From: Xiphydria camelus
Lineage: Eukaryota > Arthropoda > Insecta > Hymenoptera > Xiphydriidae
Length of the DNA stretch: 64,000 nt
Assembly (NCBI GenBank): GCA_963678675.1
Contig: OY783195.1
Coordinates: 15,356,143 to 15,420,142 of the forward strand
Direction: 5' to 3'
Both the position numbers and the translations under genes were made by a program. Every line of letters starts with the position of its first letter. Position 1 is the first letter of the stretch. The notes under the pieces were generated by a model. The model was not told where the DNA came from. It saw nothing but the letters and a program-made list of their open reading frames with translations, and made no database searches. Below, in pieces: positions 34,192 to 61,429 of the stretch.

Positions 34192-34424
34192 CTTTGCCAC
34201 GGTTTACTAACTTTATTAAATATTCGTGGTTCAAGAGTGGATATGTAGACACGAGACCTCCTGAATTTGAACATCCTGTAGAATTTTGTTATGCACAGGA
34301 CTCGGAACCACGATGCCACATATGTGGCGATGTGCCGTTATTACGTGTGCTTGGTGTAAGAAACAACTTTGTATAAAACATTTTTTCACGGAGTACCATT
34401 ATTGTCATAATTATGAGCCATAGA
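34192..34424 (+). pseudogene. Transposase C-terminal part (right arm copy), one frameshift
   Basis: The plus strand reads PRFTNFIKYSWFKSGYVDTR and then EFCYAQDSEPRCHICGDV. After a frame change near 34330 it continues as ITCAWCKKQLCIKHFF up to a stop near 34424. It matches the left-arm copy at 33110-33230 and shows more of the protein. Resemblance is to the C-terminal Cys-rich region of piggyBac-like transposases, although the TAA duplications of the element do not fit piggyBac. Confidence 0.55.
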
Positions 34425-34922
34425 AGTTGAACTTTATTAAATAAAAAAAAGTGGCATTAAAATACATAGAAGTAATAACCCCCGACCTATCCTGTCACTG
34501 CCATAGGTAGCCCGCTTAAACATAAGTTAGAAATTTGGAAAACTGTAGCAGGGAAATATATTTTGTCATACATGGTTGAATTTGTAATAAAATTTCCTAC
34601 ATTTTTGTCCATATAACCAAACCGAAATTTCGAAAAATTAGAAAAAAAATTTTTTTTTTAAATAATGCGTTTTTACAAAATCTGTTTAGGTCATTTTATT
34701 ACACTGAAAAAACCAAACAAAACGTACATTGAAAGTTTTCATCTATCTCGCTTCGTTTCGGAGATAGCTCGAAGGGGGTGAAAGTTCAGGGGTCCATTTC
34801 ACCCCCTTAAACTAAAATTGGGCCGCTATAAAAAAATAAGGGTCTCTTATTTTTCGATAAACTTTAAATTTACGGAGTTTCCTGAAGATCGGAAGCGGCG
34901 GCCTCACATACCTTCCTTGTAA

Positions 34923-35513
34923 GTCTTCCTCATGTGCTTCCATGTATCCTCTAGTAATTGGGCATAAGTCTCTCATGTATTTTCATTTGCTAGGATTACG
35001 CGACTACGAAAGGAAATATAATATTTCAACAGTTTTTATGAGCTAATAGGCGTAGCACTCCCTAATTATTTCATTTTAGGGGAAATAGGAATAATTTTGA
35101 AGAAGCAGAAAATAATATTTATTAAGTAGGGGACAGTTGTGAAATTTATTCACGCTTGTCACAAAATGTTTTAAATGCAGACACGTAAAGGCAAGTTTTT
35201 ATAACGTATGTTTTTTCGCTTTTTTTCAAGACTTTATATTCTAAGTGGAAAGGGGCGGAGGAAAGATATCGAATTATAAGAGAAAAAAAGGCAAATCACG
35301 AGCTTTAGTGTGAAGGATGAGAAATAGGGGAAACACCGTGAGACCTGCACTAAAGACGATCAACTTATTTTATGCTTATTTGGTTCTTTCCAAATGTAGA
35401 TTTGTATACAATTATAAAGAAACCAATTTATATTTGGATGGATAAAATTAATCTACTATAGAAAAAATAAATGGACGAGTCACATATTATGAAAAGAAGC
35501 GTACTCATAAATA
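34923..35513. other. Downstream flank of the TRAP-beta gene, no gene seen
   Basis: AT-rich sequence without recognisable coding regions or inverted repeats. Confidence 0.5.
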
Positions 35514-35519
35514 TTTATT
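35514..35519 (-). terminator. Poly(A) signal of TRAP-beta
   Basis: AATAAA on the minus strand, 120 nt after the stop codon at 35639, a normal distance for a short 3' UTR. Confidence 0.6.
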
Positions 35520-35638
35520 TAAAAATGACATATATACTGAGCACTCACTTTTCTCATACTCAAGCAAGGGAAAAATAGTCTATCAACAGGATATTGTACA
35601 TCATTATATAGTCTTATTAAAAATTCTTCACTCGTACT

Positions 35639-52076
<16,438 letters not shown>

Positions 52077-52185
52077 CCTGAAATATTAAATTGGCAATTA
52101 TCAAATGACATAATGGCGGTTCAAATTTTAATTCACATAGAATTATTATTAACATTAACATTAAGCTTTGCATTTTGCAGCATTG

Positions 52186-52290
52186 CAAAATGATGTATAT
52201 TAGTACGTTTTTCTCATTCAGAGGAATTAAAAGCTACATAAACTTTTAATTCCTCTGAATGAGAAAAACGTACTAATATACATCATTTTG
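52186..52290. repeat. Perfect 48-bp hairpin
   Basis: 52186-52233 and 52243-52290 are exact reverse complements with a 9-nt loop. It lies in the probable 5' UTR intron of TRAP-beta. No duplicated flanks were found. Confidence 0.95.
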
Positions 52291-52641
52291 AAATTACATA
52301 AAAGTTATGACAGATTGGAGAGATTATAGTTAAGAGTACAATTAAAAGTTAAACCCATTTCGTAATTTTTAAAAATGTATTTCGATACAGAAAAAAAGCG
52401 AAGAAAGCATTTTATAAGGTCGTTCGCAATATAAACGTATAATAAAGTATTAATCGAGAAAGATGTCATATGTTAGACACGACAGACTGCTACACTGCCA
52501 TTAATTTATTTTCCGACAAGTACGATTAATTTTGCCGATGGAAAAGGTTTTTAAAAAAACCAGTGCGGCCTTCTTGACAAAAATTCACTTCATGGCCGTA
52601 AGCTTTATTACAAAAAAGAAGGAAAATGTAAAAGATCTCAC

Positions 52642-52790
52642 CCGAGCACAGCATAACACATTTAGGCACGAATAAATGACTACGACCATGCCGAGAATAC
52701 ATGGAAGCCATGGAAGGAAAGCGCCACAGCACCGCGTTTCATGCCACGTTTCTAGAAAGCACACGCACAATTTCCGGTTGTCAGTTTACA
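52642..52790 (-). other. SSR2: Probable 5' UTR exon and promoter region of TRAP-beta
   Basis: A donor (CGG then GTGAGA) at 52641-52636 on the minus strand could splice to the acceptor just before the coding ATG (52078-52079). The upstream limit is a guess. Sequence between here and the Harbinger end at 52829 would contain the core promoter. No TATA box was seen. Confidence 0.4.
52743..52749 (-). promoter_or_regulatory. Possible unfolded-protein-response element (ACGTGGC)
   Basis: The minus strand reads ACGTGGC, the core bound by XBP1/ATF6-type factors. TRAP subunits are known ER-stress-responsive genes. A 7-mer can occur by chance, so this is only suggestive. Confidence 0.3.
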
Positions 52791-52966
52791 CCGTGGCGCC
52801 CATGTGACTACCTAGTCGGTAACATAATGGGCGCGTTCGCTTTGGACGCTTACGCGCTGTGAGCGCTTACGCTTATAAGCGCTAATTCTCGACGTTTCTT
52901 TAGGTTTGTAAGCGCTCACATCAAAGCAACAAAACTCGTTCGTTTTGAATGTTGTGAGCGTTCAAA

Positions 52967-54499
52967 ATGGCGCTAACGAGAATAATTCCGTCTGTAGTAT
53001 CAATGTTATTGGATTTTTTTGATGATGTCGAAGAAGATCACAACTCTTATATCGAAGATTTAGAAGCTTGTGTAATATTTCTTGCCCAAAGTCTTATAAA
53101 AAAGCCGATACCACGATTGCGAAATTATGTGGAGGAGGTTATACCAGCTTATAATAGTGAACAGTTTAAATCGCATTTTAGGTATGTATTATGTTTTTAC
53201 GTATACTATATAAACCCTTAAATAAATGCTCGAGGACTTACTTAATTTTCTTATTATGAAGATATTATTATACTTGCAATATATTTAATAAAAAAAAAGT
53301 TTCTTTCATGTGATTATTCTTATGGAATTCTTTTTTCTTATTCTTTTTTTTATTTTATGAATAATGAAATGTTTTGTTTAGGATGCGGCGATCAACATTT
53401 AATTTCATTTTGCATCTTATAACACCTTCATTAGTGAGGTTAAAATCAGGTCGTAAAACAATATCTCCTGAGAAGCAATTTTTGATTACCATATGGAAAA
53501 TGAGTACGCCTGATTCATATAGGTAGGTATGTTAGACCATCTTTCAATCGCTTTCAATCTATAAATTATGCTGAATAACTTGAGATATTATATCATGCCT
53601 AATCTTTTGATTATTTTTAGATCTATTTGTGAAAAATTTCATGTCGGAAAAGCAACTGCACTGAAAGCTGTACGAAGAGTTACAAAAGCTATTGTAACCC
53701 TGGCTCCAGTTTTTATCACTTGGCCGGAAAACGAGAGAGTGCAAGCAGTTTTTCAAGGATTCGCTGCTGTCAGTGCTTTTCCCAAAACAATAGGGGCAAT
53801 TGATGGTACCCATATAAATATAAGAGCACCACATGTCAACCCTGAAAGTTATGTTAACAGGAAAGGTCATCACTCTATACAACTACAAGTAACTTATGTC
53901 TATTTTATTTAGTGCATGAAAAATATTAATATGTACTTGGTTATGATTTTATACGTATTACTTTTTAATAGGCTGTTTGTGATCATGAGCGCCGATTTAC
54001 TCATTGTTTTGTTGGGCACGTTGGTTCTGTCCATGATCAACGAGTTTTCCGCTTATCCGAAGTTTATGAGTATATGGGAAACCCACGAAAATTTCTAAAT
54101 GATTGTCATTTAGTTGGTGATGCGGCTTATACAATTCACAATCATCTAATGACACCATATCGAGACAATGGGCATTTGACGGACAGAGAAAAAAATTACA
54201 ATTTTTGTCACGCATCCGCTCGAATGGTGATTGAAAGAGCATTTGGATTATTGAAAACAAGATTTCGGAGTTTGCTCACCGTTCTTGATATGGAACGTGT
54301 TGATTTAATACCAGATTTCATCCTTGCGTGTTGTATTTTGCACAACATTTGTTTGTTGCAAAATGATGAATTTCCCATAGAATTGGATTTCAATGAAAGT
54401 GATCATGTCACGCATCTATTAAATGTAAGCAGGGATAGAAATGAAGGTCATTTGAAACGAGATACTATTTGTAATAATTTAATGATGCGAACTGTGTGA
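52967..54499 (+). CDS. Harbinger transposase (DDE_Tnp_4 type), four exons, 383 aa
   Basis: Exons 52967-53181, 53382-53522, 53621-53888 and 53972-54499 join with GT-AG introns and an unbroken frame. Exon 1 starts MALTRIIPSVVSMLLDFFDD; a Met there gives the only full-length frame. The Harbinger N-terminal pattern (FRMRRSTFNF...KQFLITIWKM) spans exons 1-2. Catalytic residues: Asp180 in GAIDGTHINI, Asp230 in GSVHDQRVF, Glu296 in RMVIERAFGLLK. The usual VGDAAY and ACCILHNICL segments are present. It should cut at the GGGCGCG ends and insert at 3-bp targets, and normally needs the Myb-like partner encoded opposite. No stops or frameshifts. Confidence 0.92.
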
Positions 54500-54727
54500 A
54501 AAAATATATTTATATTATAATTGTAATTAAAAAAGTATCGTAATATAAAAAAATACCGTAAAATGTGGTTACTTTATGACTGGAGGGGTTATATTGTAAC
54601 AGAGCATAAAATTATAAACTCTCAAATTTGGGCGCAAAATTTGAGTTTATAATTGTATGCTCTGTCACAATGTAACCCCCAACAGTCACAAAGTAACTCC
54701 ACTTTACGGTAAGTATAAACAATCAAA

Positions 54728-56106
54728 TTATTTGTTATTTTGTAAAACATTGACCATCCTATCAAGTGAATCGAGAAGTCTTAGTCTTAATTCCATGTTT
54801 TCTCTGTGTCGCCTTTCTGAAGTGTGTCGCAATTCTGCAAGCAATTCTTCAGCCGGGAGTACGGATCGTGCTTTTTCTAAAACAAACACGAAATACAAAT
54901 CAAATTAATTATCTTGAATGATCACATTAAATTACTAACTTACTAGGTTTTGGATTTTCATCGGTTTCTGAAAAATTCTCTATGCTCGATGTGCTGCATT
55001 CCGATTGACCTCTAGATCTCTTGCCAGTCGATGATACCGTAGCTACAGGTGACATGAATGGCTTCGTACCTAGAAGTTCGTCCATCAACTGGCGAAAAAA
55101 ATATAATTAAATACTTCATGTTAACGAAAAAGTGTAAATAGAATTTCAAAGAATATTTTACATTAAGATATGGCCATGCTCTTGTTGAATTGCCGGATTT
55201 GTTGTTGTGATCTTTCACAGCTTTATATGTTCGTTTTAGTCCGGAAAATTTTGATAAACACTGTGGACCTGTAACGTTATGCCCATGTTTCAACAATTCC
55301 TGGGCTATCAAAGACCATATTTTTTTTTGAGAAATCTTTCCCGTATTAAAGTCATTTTGACGAAGACGATACTCCTCGATTAATAAAAGAATTGCTTCAT
55401 GCGGCCACTTGAATGCTGCAAAAATAAATTTATCGTTAAAGAACACTAGAGAAATATTACGAGTATCTAAAACAGTATTACAAAAAATACCTTCGGCAGC
55501 TTCTTCTGCTGATCGAGGTATATCGTTTCCTGCAACATTGTCTGAAGCCTCTCTATCAGTCACATCACTGTTGTCGTCTAAATAATAATGATCATATAAA
55601 TTAAACAATTTCTTTACAAAATAGATTTCTATCACAAGTCATGAAATGTGTCACTCAAGCAATAATCCAAAGAAACCTAAAACGTTGGTAAACTTACGAC
55701 ACAAACACATTGCCTCATTCAACTTTAGTCTAGCAAAAACAGGGTCTGGAAAGGAAGAAAAGTAATTCCGTGCAATGTAAAAGAAAGAGAATAGTCACTC
55801 AAATTTTTTGTGGTTCAAACAAAATTGCCAAATGAATAATTTCATCTATTAAATCAAAATTAGAAGCCATTTAATTTATTCTTCTTAAAAATAGTGCAAA
55901 TTTTTAAATAGAATAGCGGCCGTAGCACACCACCCACTAACAAACACCAATATCGCTACCTAGTATATATTACATTTTATAATAAAACATCAACAATTAA
56001 ACTTACCGATCGCAATACGTTTTGCTTCATCTGCTGTTACGGATACGGTATATATTTTATTCGTATCTGTATTTTCTAAGTACACGGAAATGTTACTCGT
56101 CGCCAT
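54728..56106 (-). CDS. Myb/SANT-like DNA-binding partner of the Harbinger transposase, six exons, 260 aa
   Basis: Exons on the minus strand: 56106-56007, 55745-55698, 55577-55491, 55415-55162, 55088-54944 and 54876-54728. Phases fit at every junction, and the frame ends NVLQNNK-stop. Exon 4 is a Myb/SANT-like domain (FKWPHEAILLLIEEYRLRQ, KKIWSLIAQELLKHGH, LKRTYKAVKDHNNKSG) of the Myb_DNA-bind_4 type. The last exon is a Glu/Arg-rich coiled coil (ELLAELRHTSERRHRENMEL). In Harbinger elements such a protein brings the transposase to the element ends and the nucleus. The gene converges on the transposase gene, leaving about 230 bp between stops. Confidence 0.88.
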
Positions 56107-56357
56107 TTTTTAGGTTATATATTCCTAGGTTGATGTTCTCACGATATGCTACGCGTTCCTTTTGGAAATGAAGCGCTTATTAGCGCTCACGCTTTTGCTG
56201 CCCTACCTGGATGAAATAAGCGTTTGTGAGCAGAAGTTATGACGTTACAATGACGTCATCATTGCCTTTGTGAGCGCTCAAAGCGTCAAAGTGAACGGCA
56301 TAAGCGATACTTATAAGCGCTTAAAGCGTGTAAGCGTCCAAAGCGAACGCGCCCAAT

Positions 56358-56486
56358 GGGTGCTTTCCATTTATGACACAAGTCGACACACTTCTATTAG
56401 AACCACCAACTGATTGGCAGGCACCAGCAGAAAGAACCAATGGTTTAATTTTGTGTCGACTTGTGTCAGTTAAATGGAAAGCACCC
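56358..56486. mobile_element. Small MITE abutting the Harbinger end
   Basis: GGGTGCTTTCCATTTATGAC and its near-complement (ending 56486) bound 129 bp of inverted halves (acacaagtcgacaca type). It starts right after the AAT duplication of the Harbinger element, so the Harbinger inserted at its edge. GGG ends fit a Harbinger-type MITE. Confidence 0.7.
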
Positions 56487-56921
56487 ACTGTTGCGTGCCC
56501 AACGGCCGACCCACGACGAGCGACGGTGTCGCCACCACCAAACGACGGAACGGGCCCTTCTCCCGCGCGAAGAGGACCTGCTGCCTCAGGGCCGGTTTAT
56601 CAATGTCCAGTTAAATGTGTCAGATAACTATCTAACAGTTATTCTTATCTGACAGTTATCCGAATAGTAGCGTATTTCAATTGTTACGACCCGGCCTATC
56701 TCTAAACCCGGTCGCTCTATTGCCGGATTCACACTGAGTCCGATGTCCGTCGTACGACGGCCCGTAGCCAATCAGAAAGCGTAACTTCGTCGGACGACTC
56801 GAGCGCCCGTCGTCGTACGACGTCGGATGAAAAATCGATCAAGATTCAATTTTCGTCGTATACGATAACACATCGAACGGTTCATTTGGACAAATAATTT
56901 GGAACAAGAACGACTGAAGAA

Positions 56922-58881
56922 ATGGAAGCCTCTGAGGATACCGTATTTGAAGTAAGTATATCATACGTACATACATGTATGCATAGAACTAAGCGCATTA
57001 GCATTGTACCTATTAGTGATTGCAAATGCAAATTATTAAATCGATGAAATACATTCATTTAAGAATGAAATGTTCCATTCTTGAAGATAGGTTAGATGAG
57101 AAGCTTTATAGTTTCAATAATTCATTGTAATTATTAATACTGTTTTAGTAGTAAATATTAAAATTGTTATAGCTTATACAGTATTTGTGGAATATGTCTG
57201 CAAGACGACTTGTAGAGTTCTTTTAGGAATTTTGTTATCTGAAATATTACTATTTCTGATTTTGTTTTGTTTCTTTCAGTCGAGATGTGAATTTTGCGAC
57301 GAAGCAATAGAATACGAATCGGAGCATATTTGTTGCGTGTTAAAGTTCAAGCCTCCAGCAGAGGAGGGTTACCAAATGGAAAATGGTGACGCAATAAATG
57401 ACGTTGAAAATTTTATAGATGCTATACGTCACAAACGTATTTTATGGGATTCCACACTACCCTACACAATGCGCAGTGCAGCAAGCGTAAAACTTGTATG
57501 GGCGGAGCTGGATCATATTTTTAGTAACTATTTTAACATCTTTCAATTTTTCTTCTTAAGAAATTTTAATATGTAAATAGCATATACTTGTAGAATATTT
57601 CTCAGTTTTTATGTATTCTAATCTTCGATAACTACTTATTAGAAGAAATTATAAGAGATAATAAATATAATTTCAGATGTAACACGAGGAGTATCTCAAA
57701 CGAAATGGAGAAACTTGCGTGATACATACGTTCGCAAGTGTGCTGAACAAAAAAAATATGTAAGAAGTGGTAGTGGAGCGATAAGTCGTCCAAAAAAGGA
57801 AACGTGGCCATATTTTGAACTCATGGAGTTTCTGCGTCCAGCTGTAGGCTACAAACGGTAAACAATATTTTATTCATACTAATTGCATTTGAATGTAATA
57901 TTTGGTAATTTGACAGTTCATTATATGTATATGGTGTAATAACGGTGTAAAATTTGTAGAACCCACAGTAACATTGAGGTGCCGACGACAACCTGCAGTA
58001 ATTATAAACCACATTTTAAAAAACCATTATTGGAAAAAAAATGGAATGAAAACTATAATATATCACAAGGTATGTACGAAAGTAAAAAAGAAGTATGTAA
58101 TGTTTTTGTTGCATTTTATTATGTTAAAAACAGTACTGTTGCGGTATATATGTATTGGTATATCTATATTATTTCATTACAGATTCTGAAGAAACGATTC
58201 AAGAAAATAAAAGTCAATCCACTAGTTTTCCAACTGTGGCGGGACCAAGTTCTACAGGTATTATTGAAAGATTTCAAACACACCGAGAATTTGCCCTATG
58301 CTTACTGAAAATTAGTATTCAATGACATTATACTATTTACTATACTTTAAAAAATCGATTATACGGTATAGGTCATCGCTTAAGTCTTCAGTATAAATTT
58401 ATTAATGGCACTATCGACAAATTTATGAATATAAGATATTAATATAATTTATAATTACTATTACAGACTTAAACCAAAGAGATCTCAATTTGCTAACGCC
58501 CAGCCCTACCTTCACGATCGTCAGCACTGGTAGCACCAGTGACTCGTCACAAACATCAATAGGTATGAATGTACATATTAACATCGTTAATAACTATTAT
58601 CTTCCTAGTTTCGCATCTAATTCATTTTTATTTCAGTAAAACGTAGACGCACAATTCCCAAAAATAAGCAGGATGACTTCGCTGCAATGCAGAATAACCT
58701 AATGGAGCAATTAAAAACAACCGACTCTGCTATTAATTCGGCTCTAACTTTGGACAGCCAAAATCCAGTTTTTGCTTTTACAAGTTATTTGGCATGTCGT
58801 ATGAAAAAATTATCTGAGGAGAAATTTGAGATCCTTCAAAGGAAAATTTTACAAGACTTATTTCAAGTTGAAGACGCATAA
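56922..58881 (+). CDS. MADF-BESS-like DNA-binding protein of the second Harbinger element, seven exons, 326 aa
   Basis: Exons: 56922-56951, 57280-57523, 57677-57857, 57960-58069, 58183-58257, 58467-58562 and 58637-58881. All have GT-AG introns and the frame is continuous from MEASEDTVFE to LFQVEDA-stop. Residues 11-30 carry a Cys/His cluster (CEFCDEA, EHICC). From about residue 52 comes a MADF domain: VENFIDAIRHKRILWD, TKWRNLRDTYVRKC, GSGAISRPKKETWPYFELME. The middle is Ser/Thr-rich. The C-terminus (FAFTSYLACRMKKLSEEKFE) resembles a BESS-type helix used for protein contact. By analogy with the Myb-like partner it should bind element ends. The first, ten-codon exon is the least certain part. 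Confidence 0.82.
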
Positions 58882-59135
58882 ATAATAGTCTTACTCATTA
58901 ATGTATAAATAAATTTGAAATCGAAAAATGAATTACGCGTACAAAACATTTTTTAAATGCCTTTACATCAGTCCTAGATAGTTATTATTGTAAATCCACA
59001 GACAGCACAAGGGTTAAAATAACATTGTGCTATTAGTGATTTCAACTATTGGTGAAATGTTTATCGACATCTTATCTTATTTAAAATTTTGAATTTCTTA
59101 CAATAAAACCACATATATGCTTATATACATTACAG

Positions 59136-60601
59136 TTACGCTACTTGATTATATTGCCAAGGAATTGCGCCTTCATTTTCTAAGTATAATGCAAATGTAT
59201 CTCTAATTTTGGATGCATACCGAGAATGGGCATTTCCTCCAGCCATTGTTATATTATTTAAACCTACAGCAGGTTCTTGTTGCCTCCACTGACCTTCTAC
59301 TATATTACCTTCTTTATTAACAAAGTCTCCATATCCCGCTGGACTGTAACCGGTTTTGTGCATCAAAAAATTATGCAGACATACGGAAGCTTTTACTATT
59401 GAAATTGTAGTTTCTAACGAGGTATTCATGGGTCTTCGAAAAATTCTCCACCGTGTAGCCATGATACCAAAAGTATTTTCAACAACACCTCTTGCTCTAC
59501 TAAGTCGATAATTAAATATTTCCTTCCTTTGTGGTAATTGTTTACCTGGATATGGGCGTAATGTAAATTTGTTTAGTTGAAAAGCGGCATCTCCTACTAA
59601 AACATATGGTACCCGTTGTGGTATATTAGGATGAAGTAGTGATGGAGATGGCAAACTCATTTCGTTGTTGGCAAAACGTTGTCCCATAATGGAATTCCGA
59701 AAAGTTCCACCATCACTATGTCGACCTTGTGCACCTATGTCAACCATAAGGAAACGGTATGAAGCGGAAGCAATTGCCATCAAGACAATACTGTACTGGC
59801 CCTTGTAATTGTAATATGTAGAACCTGAATGTTCTGGTGCCTGTAAATATTATAATAAATTCATATACACATTTCTCTTCTATAGTAAAAAGGGTAACTG
59901 AAAACTAATGTACCACATAAACACTTAGCATAATTTAAAATAACAGGTTTATTTGCAAGAACATTACCTGTATTACAACATGCTTTCCATCTATTGCCCC
60001 CACACAATGGGGGAAATTCCATCTTTCTTCAAACTCTTGTGCTATCTCCAACCAGCCTTTTTCTGATGGTTGAAACAATACTATTGGATTTAATACATTC
60101 CAGATTGATTCACAAGTTTCACGGATGATATTTGTTACCGTGCTTCTGCCTACTCTGTATGACATTGCCATCGATGCCATGAGATCTCCGGAAGCTAAAT
60201 ACCTACAACATACATATGTATAATAGTAATCAAATTATACAGAGTTAAATTATATTAACATATCAAACTTACCGAAGTGTTAGACTTAATCTTAAATGAG
60301 GTGGAAGTGGCTCTCTACAATTAGTCGTCTGTTTCCCAATTAATGGTGACACTAAGTCTAATAATTCATAAAACGTCTCTGGTGACATACGCATGTAGTT
60401 GAAATACCATTCCTTATCATTCAGAGACATTTCTAGTACGAGATTTGTACCTGCTCCTTGCTGATCTCGTCTAGTGATAGTTGGGCGAATCCAATACTTC
60501 CTTTTTCATTTTCTAGCTTGCGCTCGTTTATGACGAATAAGGTTTAAAGCAGCAACTAATAAAATTCGCTTCCTGATCAATAATAGTCTACGTATATCCA
60601 T
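59136..60601 (-). pseudogene. Transposase of the second Harbinger element, three exons, one stop codon
   Basis: Exons on minus: 60601-60273, 60202-59968 and 59840-59136; junctions keep frame and would give 422 aa. The N-terminal basic part (IRHKRAQARK) is followed by a TGA at 60508-60506 (codon 32), where the context suggests a former Trp codon. The HTH region has MSYRVGRSTVTNIIRETCES. The DDE triad is Asp181 in GAIDGKHVVI, Asp231 in GRHSDGGTF and Glu309 in RGVVENTFGIM. LVGDAAF and VCLHNFLM are present. A single nonsense change is the only defect. A later Met could restart a shorter protein, so partial function cannot be excluded. Confidence 0.85.
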
Positions 60602-60887
60602 TTTTGATCACAGATAATATTAATTCGTCAATGTATCTCAATATATCAATTCCCTAAAGACTATCGACATAAGCCTCTCCATAACCCTATCATGTCTCAA
60701 AAAATGCTAACTGATCATTGAATGTCATTGATACCCTCCATCCTACACTAAAATTTATTACTGTACTTTGTTGCCATCTGCAGTCCTGTAGCCGTACTAA
60801 AGTTCAGTGTGAACAGGATATCGTACGGCGTCGTACTATCGGATGACGGACGTCGTACATACGTCCGACCCAGTGTGAACGCGCCAA

Positions 60888-61329
60888 ATCCGGCAAGACG
60901 CGCGATTTAGGAACAATCCGAAAGGAAACAGGGAAGAAAATTCCATACAGAGGTTGCCGGCAAAATTCGAATTTATTCCTTAAGCAAAAATCGAAGTTCG
61001 ACATTATTCTTTAAGCAAAAGGAAAAGTCGCGTTCGGTTCCGTGATCGAGTTGCGTCTCCCCCAAAAAATCTTCCAGCGTTCCAAATCCCTCTCGGCGTC
61101 GCCCGGGAAGGGGATGCTCCGGTGGGTGTGCCTCGTGCGATGTCCAATCGGGGTGAGTCCTCGAGAAAGGGGGTGTTTCCTCGAGGACGAAGACGTCGGG
61201 TGCCGTAACGTCTTCCAGATGTGTCGATGCGTCCTGTCTCGAATGCGCGGGTCCTGCGTTGGCGAGAGTTTTCTGCGAAGGGACTAAAAAAATCGGTTTA
61301 TAGCCCCTCATTGTTCCTGGGCCTTAGAG
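60888..61329. other. Unassigned sequence inside the outer element
   Basis: GC-richer stretch. An open minus-strand frame (about 61311-60973) has no recognisable domain and low information content, so it is not called as a gene. Confidence 0.4.
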
Positions 61330-61425
61330 ACGTTGCAGCCTTCGCTCCCGCTGTTCTCGGTCCGTGAGAAAGTCGCAGCCTTGGCTCCCGTTGTTCTCGG
61401 GCCGTGAGAAAGTCGCCGTATCTGC
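61330..61425. repeat. Tandem duplication, about 45-bp unit
   Basis: Two copies of a unit containing gcagccttcgctcccgctgt and ccgtgagaaagtcg lie head to tail. Confidence 0.75.
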
Positions 61426-61429
61426 TTTC

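Larger units (their letters stand above)
32605..34919. mobile_element. 2.3-kb fold-back DNA transposon, TAA duplications
   Basis: The ends CAAGGAAGGTATGTGAGGCC and their complement are flanked by TAA (32602-32604, 34920-34922). The arms run about 690 bp (32605-33250 and 34240-34919). Both arms carry the same transposase C-terminus. The centre holds a nested MITE (33254-33652) and a small open frame (33720-33938). A further partial copy of the arm (the segment near 34045-34140) follows the small frame. It is a rearranged, non-autonomous derivative. Confidence 0.75.
52829..56354. mobile_element. Complete PIF/Harbinger transposon with transposase and Myb-like gene
   Basis: GGGCGCGTTCGCTTTGGACG at the left end is matched by its complement at the right, bordered by AAT (52826-52828, 56355-56357). 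Subterminal copies of agcgcttaTAAGCGCT-type palindromes occur at both ends (about 52865-52890, 56165-56185, 56300-56330). Two genes converge: transposase on plus (52967-54499) and a Myb/SANT-like protein on minus (56106-54728). All predicted splice junctions keep frame. By sequence this is an autonomous, possibly young copy. Confidence 0.92.
56722..60887. mobile_element. Second PIF/Harbinger transposon, with MADF-BESS partner
   Basis: The ends share ttcacactg(a/g)gtc(c/g)ga and tacgacg inverted (about 56728-56775 with 60825-60885). The left end appears to have lost the GGCGCG seen at the right, so exact borders are uncertain. A MADF-type gene on plus (56922-58881) and a transposase on minus (60601-59136) converge, leaving about 250 bp between them. 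One stop codon in the transposase is the only coding damage seen. Confidence 0.8.

Noticed and set aside
60973..61311. 112-codon minus-strand frame rich in Pro, Arg and His
   Set aside because: Low information content in a GC-rich stretch, no domain, no splice partner.
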